From: a virus
DNA: 25,676 nucleotides
IMG/VR virus record: IMGVR_UViG_3300045941_000138
Location: 1-25,676 of that record
Strand: one strand, 5' to 3'
This document shows, in pieces, positions 7,813 to 13,584 of this stretch. The notes under the pieces were generated by a model. The model was not told the origin of the DNA. It ran no database searches and saw only the letters and a list, made by a program, of their open reading frames with translations. The stretch's first letter is position 1, and each line of letters opens with the position of its first letter. A program made the position numbers and the translations under genes.

Positions 7813-7880
7813 GGCAGTATCAGAATGGCGGCGACGAACCACAGAACGAGCCAGAGGCCGCTGACGAGGTTGGTGGCCAT
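7809..7880 (-). CDS. 23-aa single-pass membrane peptide
   Basis: This very short gene is framed by two exact overlaps. The previous stop and this ATG share a base as TGATG (7882-7878), and its own TGA overlaps the next ATG as ATGA (7809-7812). The product begins MATNLVSG and continues as an almost purely hydrophobic segment (LWLVLWFVAAILIL) ending in Pro, long enough for one membrane span. Finding such a peptide with both junctions intact is unlikely by chance, so I treat it as real. It could modulate a host membrane protein, or take part in exclusion or toxicity. None of these is shown by sequence. Confidence 0.65.
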   Translation of the reverse strand: MATNLVSGLWLVLWFVAAILILP

Positions 7881-8077
7881 CACACGGCCTCCGCCGAAGT
7901 GGCGCGGTCGGGCGCGGTGGCCTCGGCCTCTACAGGAACCCACTCCTGATCGTGTACGGCGGCCCTACGTTTGACGATTTCCTCGTCATCGACCAGGAAC
8001 CAGCCGCAGCTACAAAAACCTCTCCAGAGGCCGTTAAAACGGTTTTTCTCGAATGTGACGGAATGGACGGTGGGCAT
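7880..8077 (-). CDS. First gene of leftward operon, 65-aa protein, unknown function
   Basis: The ATG at 8077 is preferred over 8098 because a GGAG Shine-Dalgarno sequence lies seven bases upstream. The protein (MPTVHSVTFEKNRFNGLWRG, FCSCGWFLVDDEEIVKRRAA, VHDQEW) has a Cys-x-Cys-Gly-Trp turn and resembles small phage proteins with a 'CSCGW..........A..H' pattern. A metal site from the two Cys and downstream His is possible but unproven. It is the first gene after the OL-like operators and the leftward promoter, so it should be among the earliest phage proteins made after derepression. Confidence 0.7.
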   Translation of the reverse strand: MPTVHSVTFEKNRFNGLWRGFCSCGWFLVDDEEIVKRRAAVHDQEWVPVEAEATAPDRATSAEAV

Positions 8078-8082
8078 GTCAG

Positions 8083-8106
8083 GGCTCCAGTGTTTCACGT
8101 GGAGCC
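8083..8106. repeat. Inverted repeat at start of leftward transcript
   Basis: Seven-base arms GGCTCCA (8083-8089) and TGGAGCC (8100-8106) are perfect complements around a 10-base centre. The element lies just after the proposed leftward -10 box, and the proximal arm contains the Shine-Dalgarno sequence of the first gene. It could be a protein-binding operator. If transcription starts early enough, it could instead be an RNA hairpin hiding the ribosome binding site. Both are inference. Confidence 0.4.
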
Positions 8107-8135
8107 AATATTTCGGAAAATCAGAAACTTGGCAA
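8107..8135 (-). promoter_or_regulatory. Leftward early promoter (pL-like)
   Basis: On the reverse strand TTGCCA (8135-8130) is followed after exactly 17 bases by AATATT (8112-8107), about 30 bases before the first leftward start codon. The spacer is almost filled by one copy of the 17-bp operator repeat (8111-8127), so repressor bound there would block RNA polymerase. This is a sequence-level prediction. Confidence 0.6.
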
Positions 8136-8159
8136 GTTGAAAATTCGGAAAATCAGAAA
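8111..8159. promoter_or_regulatory. OL-like operator pair
   Basis: Two copies of a near-palindromic 17-mer: TTTCGGAAAATCAGAAA (8111-8127) and ATTCGGAAAATCAGAAA (8143-8159). They are 32 bases apart start to start, about three helical turns, which would favour cooperative binding. They match three sites in the repressor/cro-like intergenic region. A perfect 13-base palindrome, AACTTGGCAAGTT (8126-8138), lies between them and covers the -35 box. Binding by the S24 repressor encoded at 8676-9344 is inferred from the lambda-like layout. Confidence 0.72.
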
Positions 8160-8175
8160 ATAATGCGGGACTGGA

Positions 8176-8676
8176 TCATATCCGTTGCAATGAGGATGGT
8201 GTGCGCGGCGCTGGGCGCGGCGCGTTGCGCAGGTCCAATATGAACATCGTTAAGTATTCGCGCGAAGTTTGTCGCAGTTGGGCAATTACATTGCGGACCA
8301 TGTCTGGGTCGCGAATTTGCGTCAGAAGGTACCGCTGGTAGTCGGATTCGATTGATGCGCAGTACGCCTGAGCCGCCGTGACGATCGTTTCCGCCGGTTC
8401 CTGGGCGCTTGCCATTTTGGTAGCATAATCCTCCACGCATAATTTGTGAGCGCGGACAAAGACTTGTGCCGCTTTCTGCGATTGTGCGATTTTGGCAGCG
8501 AAGTCCCGGGTCGATTCACTAACAGGTTGCGTGGCGGGCTGAACGGAGGGGGGAGGGGTGGCTGGCGCCACCAGTGTATCGGCGCGAGAAATTGGGGCGG
8601 CTGGTCTAGTGTCGCTTGTGCATCCTGTCATCAGCAGGCCCACCGCCGCCAACACTTTCCAATGCTGCGGCAACAT
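8176..8676 (-). CDS. Lipoprotein coupled to the phage repressor
   Basis: The ATG at 8676 shares a base with the repressor stop (TAATG, 8678-8674). From there the protein has 166 aa. It begins MLPQHWKVLAAVGLLMTGCT, a signal peptide with lipobox LMTGC and lipidated Cys at 19. The next residue is Thr, so outer-membrane sorting is likely. A Pro/Ala-rich tether (about 25-55) leads to a mainly helical domain with two Cys (KLCVEDY, AYCASIESDYQ) and a basic Pro-rich tail. Coupling to the repressor predicts expression in the dormant lysogen, the place of rexAB in lambda. A role in surface exclusion of related phages or lysogenic conversion is plausible but is inference. The longer frame upstream (to 8826) is a shadow of the repressor gene. 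Confidence 0.75.
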   Translation of the reverse strand: MLPQHWKVLAAVGLLMTGCTSDTRPAAPISRADTLVAPATPPPSVQPATQPVSESTRDFAAKIAQSQKAAQVFVRAHKLCVEDYATKMASAQEPAETIVTAAQAYCASIESDYQRYLLTQIRDPDMVRNVIAQLRQTSREYLTMFILDLRNAPRPAPRTPSSLQRI

Positions 8677-9344
8677 TATCGTCGGCCGTGGGCTGCGTTT
8701 AACGGCAGCTCCTTGGTTTTTGCGTCGGCGTGCAGCTTTGCCGCCCGCCGGGCCCGTGCGGATGCCCGCTCCTTCAATCTCTGAATCTGACCGCGGGGTA
8801 GGGTGACGAAAATCTCGCCGATCCATTCGAGTCTTACGTTTTTGATCGGGTCGGCGTTGAAGCTGTTTAGGTTGACCAGCGTGGATGATTTTCCACGCTC
8901 AATTGTTTTGAGGTACCGCTGGCCGGTCTTAAGCCGGACTGCGGCTTCTTCGCCATAGAAGCTCGCAAGCGGGTGGCGCTGATCCCGATACACCACGATC
9001 ACGTCGCCGTTTTCGTATTTTGGCATCATGGAGGGACCGGACACCTCAAAGGCAATGGTTTCCTCTGGAATGGGGAACGGTAATTCAACTGTGAACAACC
9101 CTTCCGGCGGCACTTGCTCAAATTCCGGCTCGATCACGGCGCCGGCACCGATGCGCCCCATCACCTTGACGGAATTGAGTTCCAGATAATCGATGATTGG
9201 CTGGATTTCTTGGGCCTTGATCTGTCTCTCGCCGCTAAAAATCTCTGAAATAGCGCCAGGTCGCACGCCCATAGCCACAGCTAGGCCGCCCTTTGTCTTG
9301 TCCGGCTTCGCCAGCCCTCGCTTAATCGCCTTGATATCTAGCAT
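8676..9344 (-). CDS. S24-family prophage repressor (CI/LexA type)
   Basis: A 222-aa repressor of lytic genes. The N-terminus (about 5-58) holds a helix-turn-helix (GGLAVAMGVRPGAISEIFSG). A hinge contains GRIGAGAVIE, with a candidate self-cleavage bond A67-G68. The S24 peptidase domain shows the Ser/Lys dyad: S105 in GPSMMPKYENGD and K146 in RYLKTIERG. Self-cleavage stimulated by RecA, and so SOS induction, is expected from the family. An unusual basic tail of about 37 residues (after RGQIQRL) extends past the normal domain end. The gene is divergent from the Cro-like gene across three operator sites, and its stop is fused by TAATG to the lipoprotein start. Confidence 0.93.
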   Translation of the reverse strand: MLDIKAIKRGLAKPDKTKGGLAVAMGVRPGAISEIFSGERQIKAQEIQPIIDYLELNSVKVMGRIGAGAVIEPEFEQVPPEGLFTVELPFPIPEETIAFEVSGPSMMPKYENGDVIVVYRDQRHPLASFYGEEAAVRLKTGQRYLKTIERGKSSTLVNLNSFNADPIKNVRLEWIGEIFVTLPRGQIQRLKERASARARRAAKLHADAKTKELPLNAAHGRR

Positions 9345-9353
9345 GGCACCATC

Positions 9354-9428
9354 TTTCTGATATTCAGAAACGATGGCAATTCCGCTTATCCGAAAACGCC
9401 CTTGACTTAAATTTCGGAATATCAGAAA
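9354..9428. promoter_or_regulatory. OR-like operator triplet and divergent promoters
   Basis: Three copies of the operator motif lie between repressor and Cro-like genes: TTTCTGATATTCAGAAA (9354-9370), the weaker ATTCCGCTTATCCGAAA (9379-9395) and TTTCGGAATATCAGAAA (9412-9428). A rightward -35 box, TTGACT (9402-9407), would place a -10 region inside the third site, although the -10 itself (GAAATT) is poor. For the repressor, TTGCCA on the reverse strand (9378-9373) with a weak AAAGAT 17 bases on overlaps the first site. The unequal match quality suggests graded affinity, as in lambda OR1-OR3. Confidence 0.72.
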
Positions 9429-9436
9429 TTGCCGGA

Positions 9437-9706
9437 ATGGACCCGGCGACTTCGATTATCAAAAAACTCGGCGGCGAAGCTCTCGTCTCAAAGATCACTG
9501 GCACGGCGTTCACGGCGCCATACCGGTGGCAACAAGAAAAATCTAAGGGCGGGACCGGTGGTCTGATCCCGCAGCGTCATCATCGTTCCCTGCTCGACTA
9601 CGCGCATCAGAACGACATTCCCTTCGTCGCAGAAGAATTTCTGCCAGCACGCGAAGCTGGCGCTAACGAAGTCATGAGCACAAATTCCTTGGGAGGGCGA
9701 ACGTGA
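9437..9706 (+). CDS. Cro-like HTH regulator (YdaS/carph-isopro type)
   Basis: An 89-aa protein divergent from the repressor, starting nine bases after the third operator site. The segment SIIKKLGGEALVSKITGTAF followed by YRWQQEKSKGGTGGLIPQRH and LLDYAHQNDI matches the short HTH type that includes YdaS/Cro-like and 'carph-isopro' proteins. In these a recognition helix is followed by W, a glycine-rich turn and IPxxH. It is expected to repress the repressor promoter and tune early transcription. It is the first gene of the rightward operon. Its stop overlaps the next GTG start as GTGA. Confidence 0.8.
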   Translation: MDPATSIIKKLGGEALVSKITGTAFTAPYRWQQEKSKGGTGGLIPQRHHRSLLDYAHQNDIPFVAEEFLPAREAGANEVMSTNSLGGRT

Positions 9707-10083
9707 AGCCCTTCCCAAATTCGGTGGGAGCAGACGCGCAGGCGATGCTGCGCGAACTAGCCGAACCTTGGACTGTAGGCGACCGCGTTAAGGCGGCGAT
9801 TGATCGGGCGGCGCGGCGTTGTGGGCTTTCGTACTGGCGTGCGTTCGACATTTGGTACGGCAAGGCGCGGCGCGTCGAGGACGCCGAGCGAGCGCGTATT
9901 GCCGAGGCGTTGGAAACCAAACGCACTAGGGCGGCGCGCAATGAATTTCACGAACTCAAGAAACGGCTGGCGATCTTGGAATCGCGCCTTAACCAAATCG
10001 ACCCGGATTTTCATAGCCCGGATGTTGCTGCGGCTCGGGAACAGGTGCGCCGGCTTGGCCGTGTGGATCGCTCCGGAGATTGA
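9703..10083 (+). CDS. Small phage DNA-binding-like protein, 126 aa
   Basis: Starts at GTG 9703, overlapping the Cro-like stop by four bases, with a strong GGGAGGG ribosome binding site at 9691-9697. The middle (VGDRVKAAIDRAARRCGLSY, WRAFDIWYGKARRVEDAERA) looks like a helix-turn-helix. The C-terminal half (RNEFHELKKRLAILESRLNQ) is a predicted coiled coil, so it may form dimers. The second position in the early operon suggests a CII- or antiterminator-like regulator, but no family can be assigned firmly. Confidence 0.7.
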   Translation: MKPFPNSVGADAQAMLRELAEPWTVGDRVKAAIDRAARRCGLSYWRAFDIWYGKARRVEDAERARIAEALETKRTRAARNEFHELKKRLAILESRLNQIDPDFHSPDVAAAREQVRRLGRVDRSGD

Positions 10084-10168
10084 GGAATGACGATGACGGG
10101 TGATCGTTAAGTCTGTCTGTCTTTGTTGCGTCTGTAGCGTTTTCAACACCAATGAGAAAGACACGCAT

Positions 10169-10537
10169 ATGGGCGGCAACGGCTACGACGCTGAGCGGAT
10201 ATTGCGCTACGTCTCGCGGATCGAGCAGCTCAACCGCACCAAGCAAGTCGTGCGCGACGACGCCGCCGACGAATGCAAGCTCATCAACGCCGACATCGAG
10301 GCGGTATTCGTTGAAGCGCTTGAGGACCACGGCATCCCATCCAAGGCGCTGCGCTCGGTGATCCGGGCACGCGCGCTTGAGAAGAAGGCCGACGGCATCC
10401 GCTCCGGTCTGAAAAGCGACGACCAGGATAGCTACGACATGATCCGCCTTGCGCTCGGCGATCTCGCCGACACGCCGCTCGGCGAAGCTGTCACCAGCAA
10501 GTTCGTCCCGCCCGACACGTCCGACACGCCGTTCTGA
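10169..10537 (+). CDS. GapR-like (DUF2312-related) protein
   Basis: The ATG at 10169 is preferred because a GAGAAAG motif lies eight bases upstream; the frame extends upstream to 10100 but that part is Cys-rich and unlike the family. The 122-aa product has ERILRYVSRIEQLNRTKQVV, ADIEAVFVEALEDHGI and SKALRSVIRARALEKK. It follows the helical layout of GapR/DUF2312 proteins, which bind AT-rich or overtwisted DNA as tetramers in alphaproteobacteria. The normal core is shorter, and this version has an added acidic tail (DTSDTPF). A role in phage DNA topology or host chromosome interference is possible. Confidence 0.68.
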   Translation: MGGNGYDAERILRYVSRIEQLNRTKQVVRDDAADECKLINADIEAVFVEALEDHGIPSKALRSVIRARALEKKADGIRSGLKSDDQDSYDMIRLALGDLADTPLGEAVTSKFVPPDTSDTPF

Positions 10538-10539
10538 CC

Positions 10540-10911
10540 ATGCAGGCGATCCCGCTCAGCGAGAACCAGATCCAGCGCGCCGTGTTCGACAATCTGCGCC
10601 AGCACGCAGCGCCCGGCGTGTTTGCGTTCCATCCGAAGAACGGCGGCATCCATCAGCGCGGCCGCCGCCGCGGCATCAACGCCGGTCTCGGCGTCGTGTC
10701 CGGCATTCCAGACGTCATCGTGATCCGGCCCGGCCAGGTGTTTGCGCTCGAACTCAAGACCACCAGCAAGAAGGCCACCGTGTCCGACGAGCAGATCGCG
10801 ACCATGAAGAAGATGGAAGCGGTCGGTGTGATCTGTCACGTCGCGCGTGGTCTCGACGCCGCGCTGCACTGGCTCAAGGAACATGGGTTGTTGAGGGGCA
10901 CCGTATCCTAG
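10540..10911 (+). CDS. VRR-NUC domain nuclease
   Basis: A 123-aa stand-alone VRR-NUC protein of the PD-(D/E)XK superfamily. The catalytic pattern is E8 (SENQIQRAVFDNL), D58 in GIPDVIVI, E71-x-K73 in FALELKTT, and Q85 in SDEQIATMKK. Phage members are thought to act as structure-specific, Holliday-junction-like nucleases. The gene starts two bases after the GapR-like stop and is followed by a coiled-coil protein gene. It may resolve recombination or replication intermediates before packaging. Confidence 0.88.
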   Translation: MQAIPLSENQIQRAVFDNLRQHAAPGVFAFHPKNGGIHQRGRRRGINAGLGVVSGIPDVIVIRPGQVFALELKTTSKKATVSDEQIATMKKMEAVGVICHVARGLDAALHWLKEHGLLRGTVS

Positions 10912-10925
10912 CGATGGAGGTCTGG

Positions 10926-11309
10926 ATGAGTGAAGCAGGCAATGGCAATGGTACCAACCAACTCCCGCCCAAGCGTGAGGCCATCGTCGATATGGGCAAC
11001 CGCTTGCATCAGGAAGTTTGCAACGAGCGCGACGAGCTGCGCGACGAGGTGGCGTTCCTGAAAGTCGAGCTCGCCGCGCGGGACAAGCAGCTCGAAACCT
11101 TGCAGAGCCTGATGAACATGATGGAGAGCCGCGTCATCAGCGCCACCGAGGCGCGTGACGAGGCCATACGCAAACACGCCGAGCTTCAAGGTCTGTTCAT
11201 CGGCTTTAAGGCTCAGATGTTGGCATTCCAAATACCTGCAGCGCCGTTGGTTCGCGAAGTCACCGACGAAACCGAGGGTGCTGGCGATGAGATCAAGGGG
11301 ACCGCGTAG
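10926..11309 (+). CDS. Coiled-coil phage protein, 127 aa
   Basis: The start at 10926 is chosen because GGAGG (10916-10920) sits five bases upstream. An ATG at 10914 is also in frame, and the frame's long upstream extension lies inside the nuclease gene. The product has heptad-like helices (NRLHQEVCNERDELRDEVAF, ELAARDKQLETLQSLMNMME, ATEARDEAIRKHAELQG). It is probably an elongated oligomer. It carries no enzyme motif. Its end overlaps the next gene by 23 bases. Confidence 0.7.
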   Translation: MSEAGNGNGTNQLPPKREAIVDMGNRLHQEVCNERDELRDEVAFLKVELAARDKQLETLQSLMNMMESRVISATEARDEAIRKHAELQGLFIGFKAQMLAFQIPAAPLVREVTDETEGAGDEIKGTA

Positions 11310-11826
11310 CCTCACGGTAGCGGCGCTGTTTGTTGTCTGGTCGGTCTGTGAGGCAGTCGGCGCCGACGTCGGTTTGAGGGCGTGTTTGTCGAGGAGCGAA
11401 GCGAGAGCCATGTATCCGCGCGCCTATTTGTATTGGCACTACGACAGGCCGTTGCGGCAACGCTGTTGGAGCAACCGCCGCGGTGGTCCGCCGCTCACCC
11501 TCACCGCCTTCGCCCGTCCCGAACCGGCGCCGACCTGGATCTACCCGCCGCAGCTCGGGATGCCGCAGCGGCCGGAATTGCCGCCAGTCTCGGACGTGCT
11601 CGACGAGCCGACCTGGTTCTGGGTGCAGCAGGCGCGCGAGCCGGACCACGAGCCGGTCTATTCGACGTTCGGTCCCGATAACCCCGAGCCGGATACCTGG
11701 CCGCATATCGAGACCGGGACCAACAGGACCGTCGTGATCGTCGCCATGGTCGGCCTAGCCGAGCTGCTGCTCGCGCTGCTGCTGCTGTGGCGCTGGCAGC
11801 AAAACAGACTGCGGGTGTCGCGATGA
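11287..11826 (+). CDS. Membrane-anchored envelope protein, unknown function
   Basis: The ATG at 11287 opens a signal-like N-terminus (RSLTVAALFVVWSVCEAVGA), followed by an extracytoplasmic region with CLSRSEARAMYP and YLYWHYDRPLRQRCW. The second segment resembles 'YPxxxLYWHxxxxCW' in host proteins of this group. A Pro-rich middle leads to a second hydrophobic span (VVIVAMVGLAELLLALLLLW, about 149-168) and a short basic end. The body therefore probably faces the periplasm. The 179-aa protein overlaps the coiled-coil gene at its start and the methyltransferase start (ATGA) at its end. Such a protein in an early operon may alter the host envelope; this is inference. Confidence 0.68.
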   Translation: MRSRGPRSLTVAALFVVWSVCEAVGADVGLRACLSRSEARAMYPRAYLYWHYDRPLRQRCWSNRRGGPPLTLTAFARPEPAPTWIYPPQLGMPQRPELPPVSDVLDEPTWFWVQQAREPDHEPVYSTFGPDNPEPDTWPHIETGTNRTVVIVAMVGLAELLLALLLLWRWQQNRLRVSR

Positions 11827-12386
11827 TCTCGGCACAGGCGCACGCACTCGCCGACCGCAAGGACGATCTCTATGAGACGCCCGAGGTGGCGGTCGAGGCA
11901 TTGCTGCGGGTCGAGAAGCTGCCACACCATATCTGGGAACCAGCCTGCGGTCCCGGCAGCATCGTCAACGTGCTGCGCGCCGCCGGTCATGAGGTCCATG
12001 CGACCGACCTGGTCGACCATGGTTGTCCCGACAGCGAGTCCGGCGTCGACTTCCTAATGGAGTGGGCACCCGGCTTCCCTGCCATCGTGACCAACCCGCC
12101 GTTCAAGCTCGCCGCCGCGTTCGTGGAACACGCGCTGACGCTCTCGCCCAAGGTCGTCATGCTGCTGCGTCTGGCCTTCCTTGAAAGCGAGCGGCGCACG
12201 TCTATTCTCGACAACGGGCAGCTCGCCCGCGTGTACGTTTTCCGCAACCGCCTGCCGATGATGCACCGCCATGGCTGGCAGGGGCCGCGCTCGAGCAGCG
12301 CCGTGCCGTTCGCGTGGTTCGTCTGGGATCGCAACCACTACAACCGACCGACCGAGCTGCGGCGGCTGACGTGGGTGGCGGCATGA
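11823..12386 (+). CDS. Phage N6-adenine-type DNA methyltransferase
   Basis: A 187-aa class I methyltransferase. It has DLYETPEVAVEALL (16-29), motif I WEPACGPGSI (38-47), TDL (61-63) for SAM binding and the catalytic NPPF (91-94), the N6-adenine/N4-cytosine amino-methyltransferase signature. The ending (FRNRLPMMHRHGWQGPRSSS, PFAWFVWDR) is typical of small alphaproteobacterial phage methyltransferases. It starts at an ATGA overlap (11823-11826) and ends at another (12383-12386). No cognate restriction enzyme is present. It may protect phage DNA or influence CcrM-like sites. Confidence 0.85.
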   Translation: MISAQAHALADRKDDLYETPEVAVEALLRVEKLPHHIWEPACGPGSIVNVLRAAGHEVHATDLVDHGCPDSESGVDFLMEWAPGFPAIVTNPPFKLAAAFVEHALTLSPKVVMLLRLAFLESERRTSILDNGQLARVYVFRNRLPMMHRHGWQGPRSSSAVPFAWFVWDRNHYNRPTELRRLTWVAA

Positions 12387-12760
12387 GTAGAGTCACACCA
12401 GAGTTGCTAGCACGCGCCAGTGTGCGTCTTGCCACAACCAAGGCCATCGCCAAGGCACGCAACAATAATTTTATCTACGTTATTGGCCGACAAGATGGGC
12501 CAGTGAAAGTTGGCGTGACGAGTAATCCCCAGTCGAGGCTAGGTCAGATTCGAACCGGATGCCCATTTCATGTTGAGTTGCTTCACGCCGAGCCAATGCT
12601 GAGCCGCGCCCATGCCCTTCAACATGAGGCTGATTTTCATGCGGTCTATGAGGAGAAGCGATTAAACGGCGAGTGGTTTGACATCGACGCCGAACTTGCC
12701 ATCGAACTGATTGAAACCGGCCTAGATCATGAATCTTGGTTTCAGGAAACACGGGGATGA
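12383..12760 (+). CDS. GIY-YIG (Mug113/T5orf172-type) protein
   Basis: A 125-aa protein starting at an ATGA overlap with the methyltransferase. Core motifs are NNNFIYVIGRQDGPVKVGVT, PQSRLGQIRTGCPFHVELL, H-x-x-x-x-F and LNGEWFDIDAELAIELI, the same order as in the truncated protein at 1-255. This branch of the GIY-YIG superfamily is common in phages, and nuclease activity has rarely been tested. The DNA here is more AT-rich than the preceding methyltransferase gene. Placement just before the replication initiator suggests an accessory or homing-like element. Its stop overlaps the initiator start as ATGA. Confidence 0.8.
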   Translation: MSRVTPELLARASVRLATTKAIAKARNNNFIYVIGRQDGPVKVGVTSNPQSRLGQIRTGCPFHVELLHAEPMLSRAHALQHEADFHAVYEEKRLNGEWFDIDAELAIELIETGLDHESWFQETRG

Positions 12761-13584
12761 GCGAGCGCGGCGTCTTTGCGGTCGACCGTGGGGTTTTCGA
12801 TCACCCTGCATTCCCCCGCGAGCCGTTTACCCAACGTGAGGCATGGACTTGGCTAATCGCCGAAGCGGCATGGAAAGCACATCGTCGCCGTGTGGGAAAT
12901 CTACAAGTCGAGTTGAGGCGCGGGCAGCTTGCCGCCTCAATCCGATTTCTGGCTGTGCGATGGCGCTGGCATCGCGCCAAGGTCGAGCGTTTTCTGGACA
13001 AGCTAAAAACCGAGACAATGGTAGGGACAACAATCGAGACAGGCATCACCATCATAACGATATGTAATTACAATAAATATCAGCGCGTATCACTTCCAGA
13101 CGAGACAGCAACAAGGACAGCAACAGGGACAGAAGCGAGACAGCAGCGAGACAAAGTAGAATACAAGGAAAGCAAGGAAGAAGATTCAGAAGCTAAAGCT
13201 TCTGACGCGAGCGCGTCTCCCGACGTCCGAACCGAATTGTTCCGACGCGGACTCGTAACACTCGCCAGAATTACCGGCAAAACACCAAACTCATGTCGAT
13301 CACTGATCGGCCGATGGCTCAAAACCGTCGATGACGAAGCCATCCATGTTCTCGGCGCGATCGAGGAGGCTGATCATAACCGGGTGGCCGATCCGGTGGC
13401 GTGGATAAACCGCACGTTACAGCCGCGCCAGCGCGTCGGACCGGAGGACAAGTCAGTCCACAGCGCAATCCGGCGGCTGCGCGAAAAACAAGCCATGTGG
13501 GAGAGGGGCGATGAACGAGACCTGCTCGGCGAGCTACGCGATGGAACGGGCGCAACTGATGTTCGGGTGCTACCGCCGAGGTGA
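12757..13584 (+). CDS. Phage replication initiator-like protein
   Basis: The ATG at 12757 overlaps the previous stop. The 275-aa product begins with a winged-helix-like domain (REAWTWLIAEAAWKAHRRRV, RRGQLAASIRFLAVRWRWHR, then VERFLDKLKTE and TIITICNYNKYQ) as in phage DNA-replication proteins of the O/DnaD-like type. A low-complexity linker (DETATRTATGTEARQQRDK, then acidic stretches) follows, then a C-terminal domain (RGLVTLARITGK, SLIGRWLKTVDDEAI, DPVAWINRTLQ). The linker DNA forms a repeat array that may be the origin. The next gene overlaps its end by 74 bases and may be the helicase-loader partner. Confidence 0.75.
   Translation: MSERGVFAVDRGVFDHPAFPREPFTQREAWTWLIAEAAWKAHRRRVGNLQVELRRGQLAASIRFLAVRWRWHRAKVERFLDKLKTETMVGTTIETGITIITICNYNKYQRVSLPDETATRTATGTEARQQRDKVEYKESKEEDSEAKASDASASPDVRTELFRRGLVTLARITGKTPNSCRSLIGRWLKTVDDEAIHVLGAIEEADHNRVADPVAWINRTLQPRQRVGPEDKSVHSAIRRLREKQAMWERGDERDLLGELRDGTGATDVRVLPPR
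13055..13155. other. Candidate replication origin inside the initiator gene
   Basis: Within the initiator gene, an AT-rich stretch (about 13055-13081, including TATGTAATTACAATAAATAT) is followed by a tandem array of about 4.5 units of 11-12 bp built on GACAGCAAC/GACAGCAGC (13104-13155). Single GACA copies occur at 13014, 13026 and 13038. Lambdoid origins likewise hold iterons plus an AT-rich segment inside gene O. The same array also encodes the protein linker, so it could simply be low-complexity coding sequence. Confidence 0.4.

Noticed and set aside
10449-10925. Long N-terminal extension of the coiled-coil protein gene
   Set aside because: It overlaps the GapR-like and VRR-NUC genes in another frame; the GGAGG site and ATG at 10926 explain the true start.
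13104-13155. Repeat array as a CRISPR
   Set aside because: Units are only 11-12 bp with no spacers; it is tandem low-complexity sequence within a coding gene.
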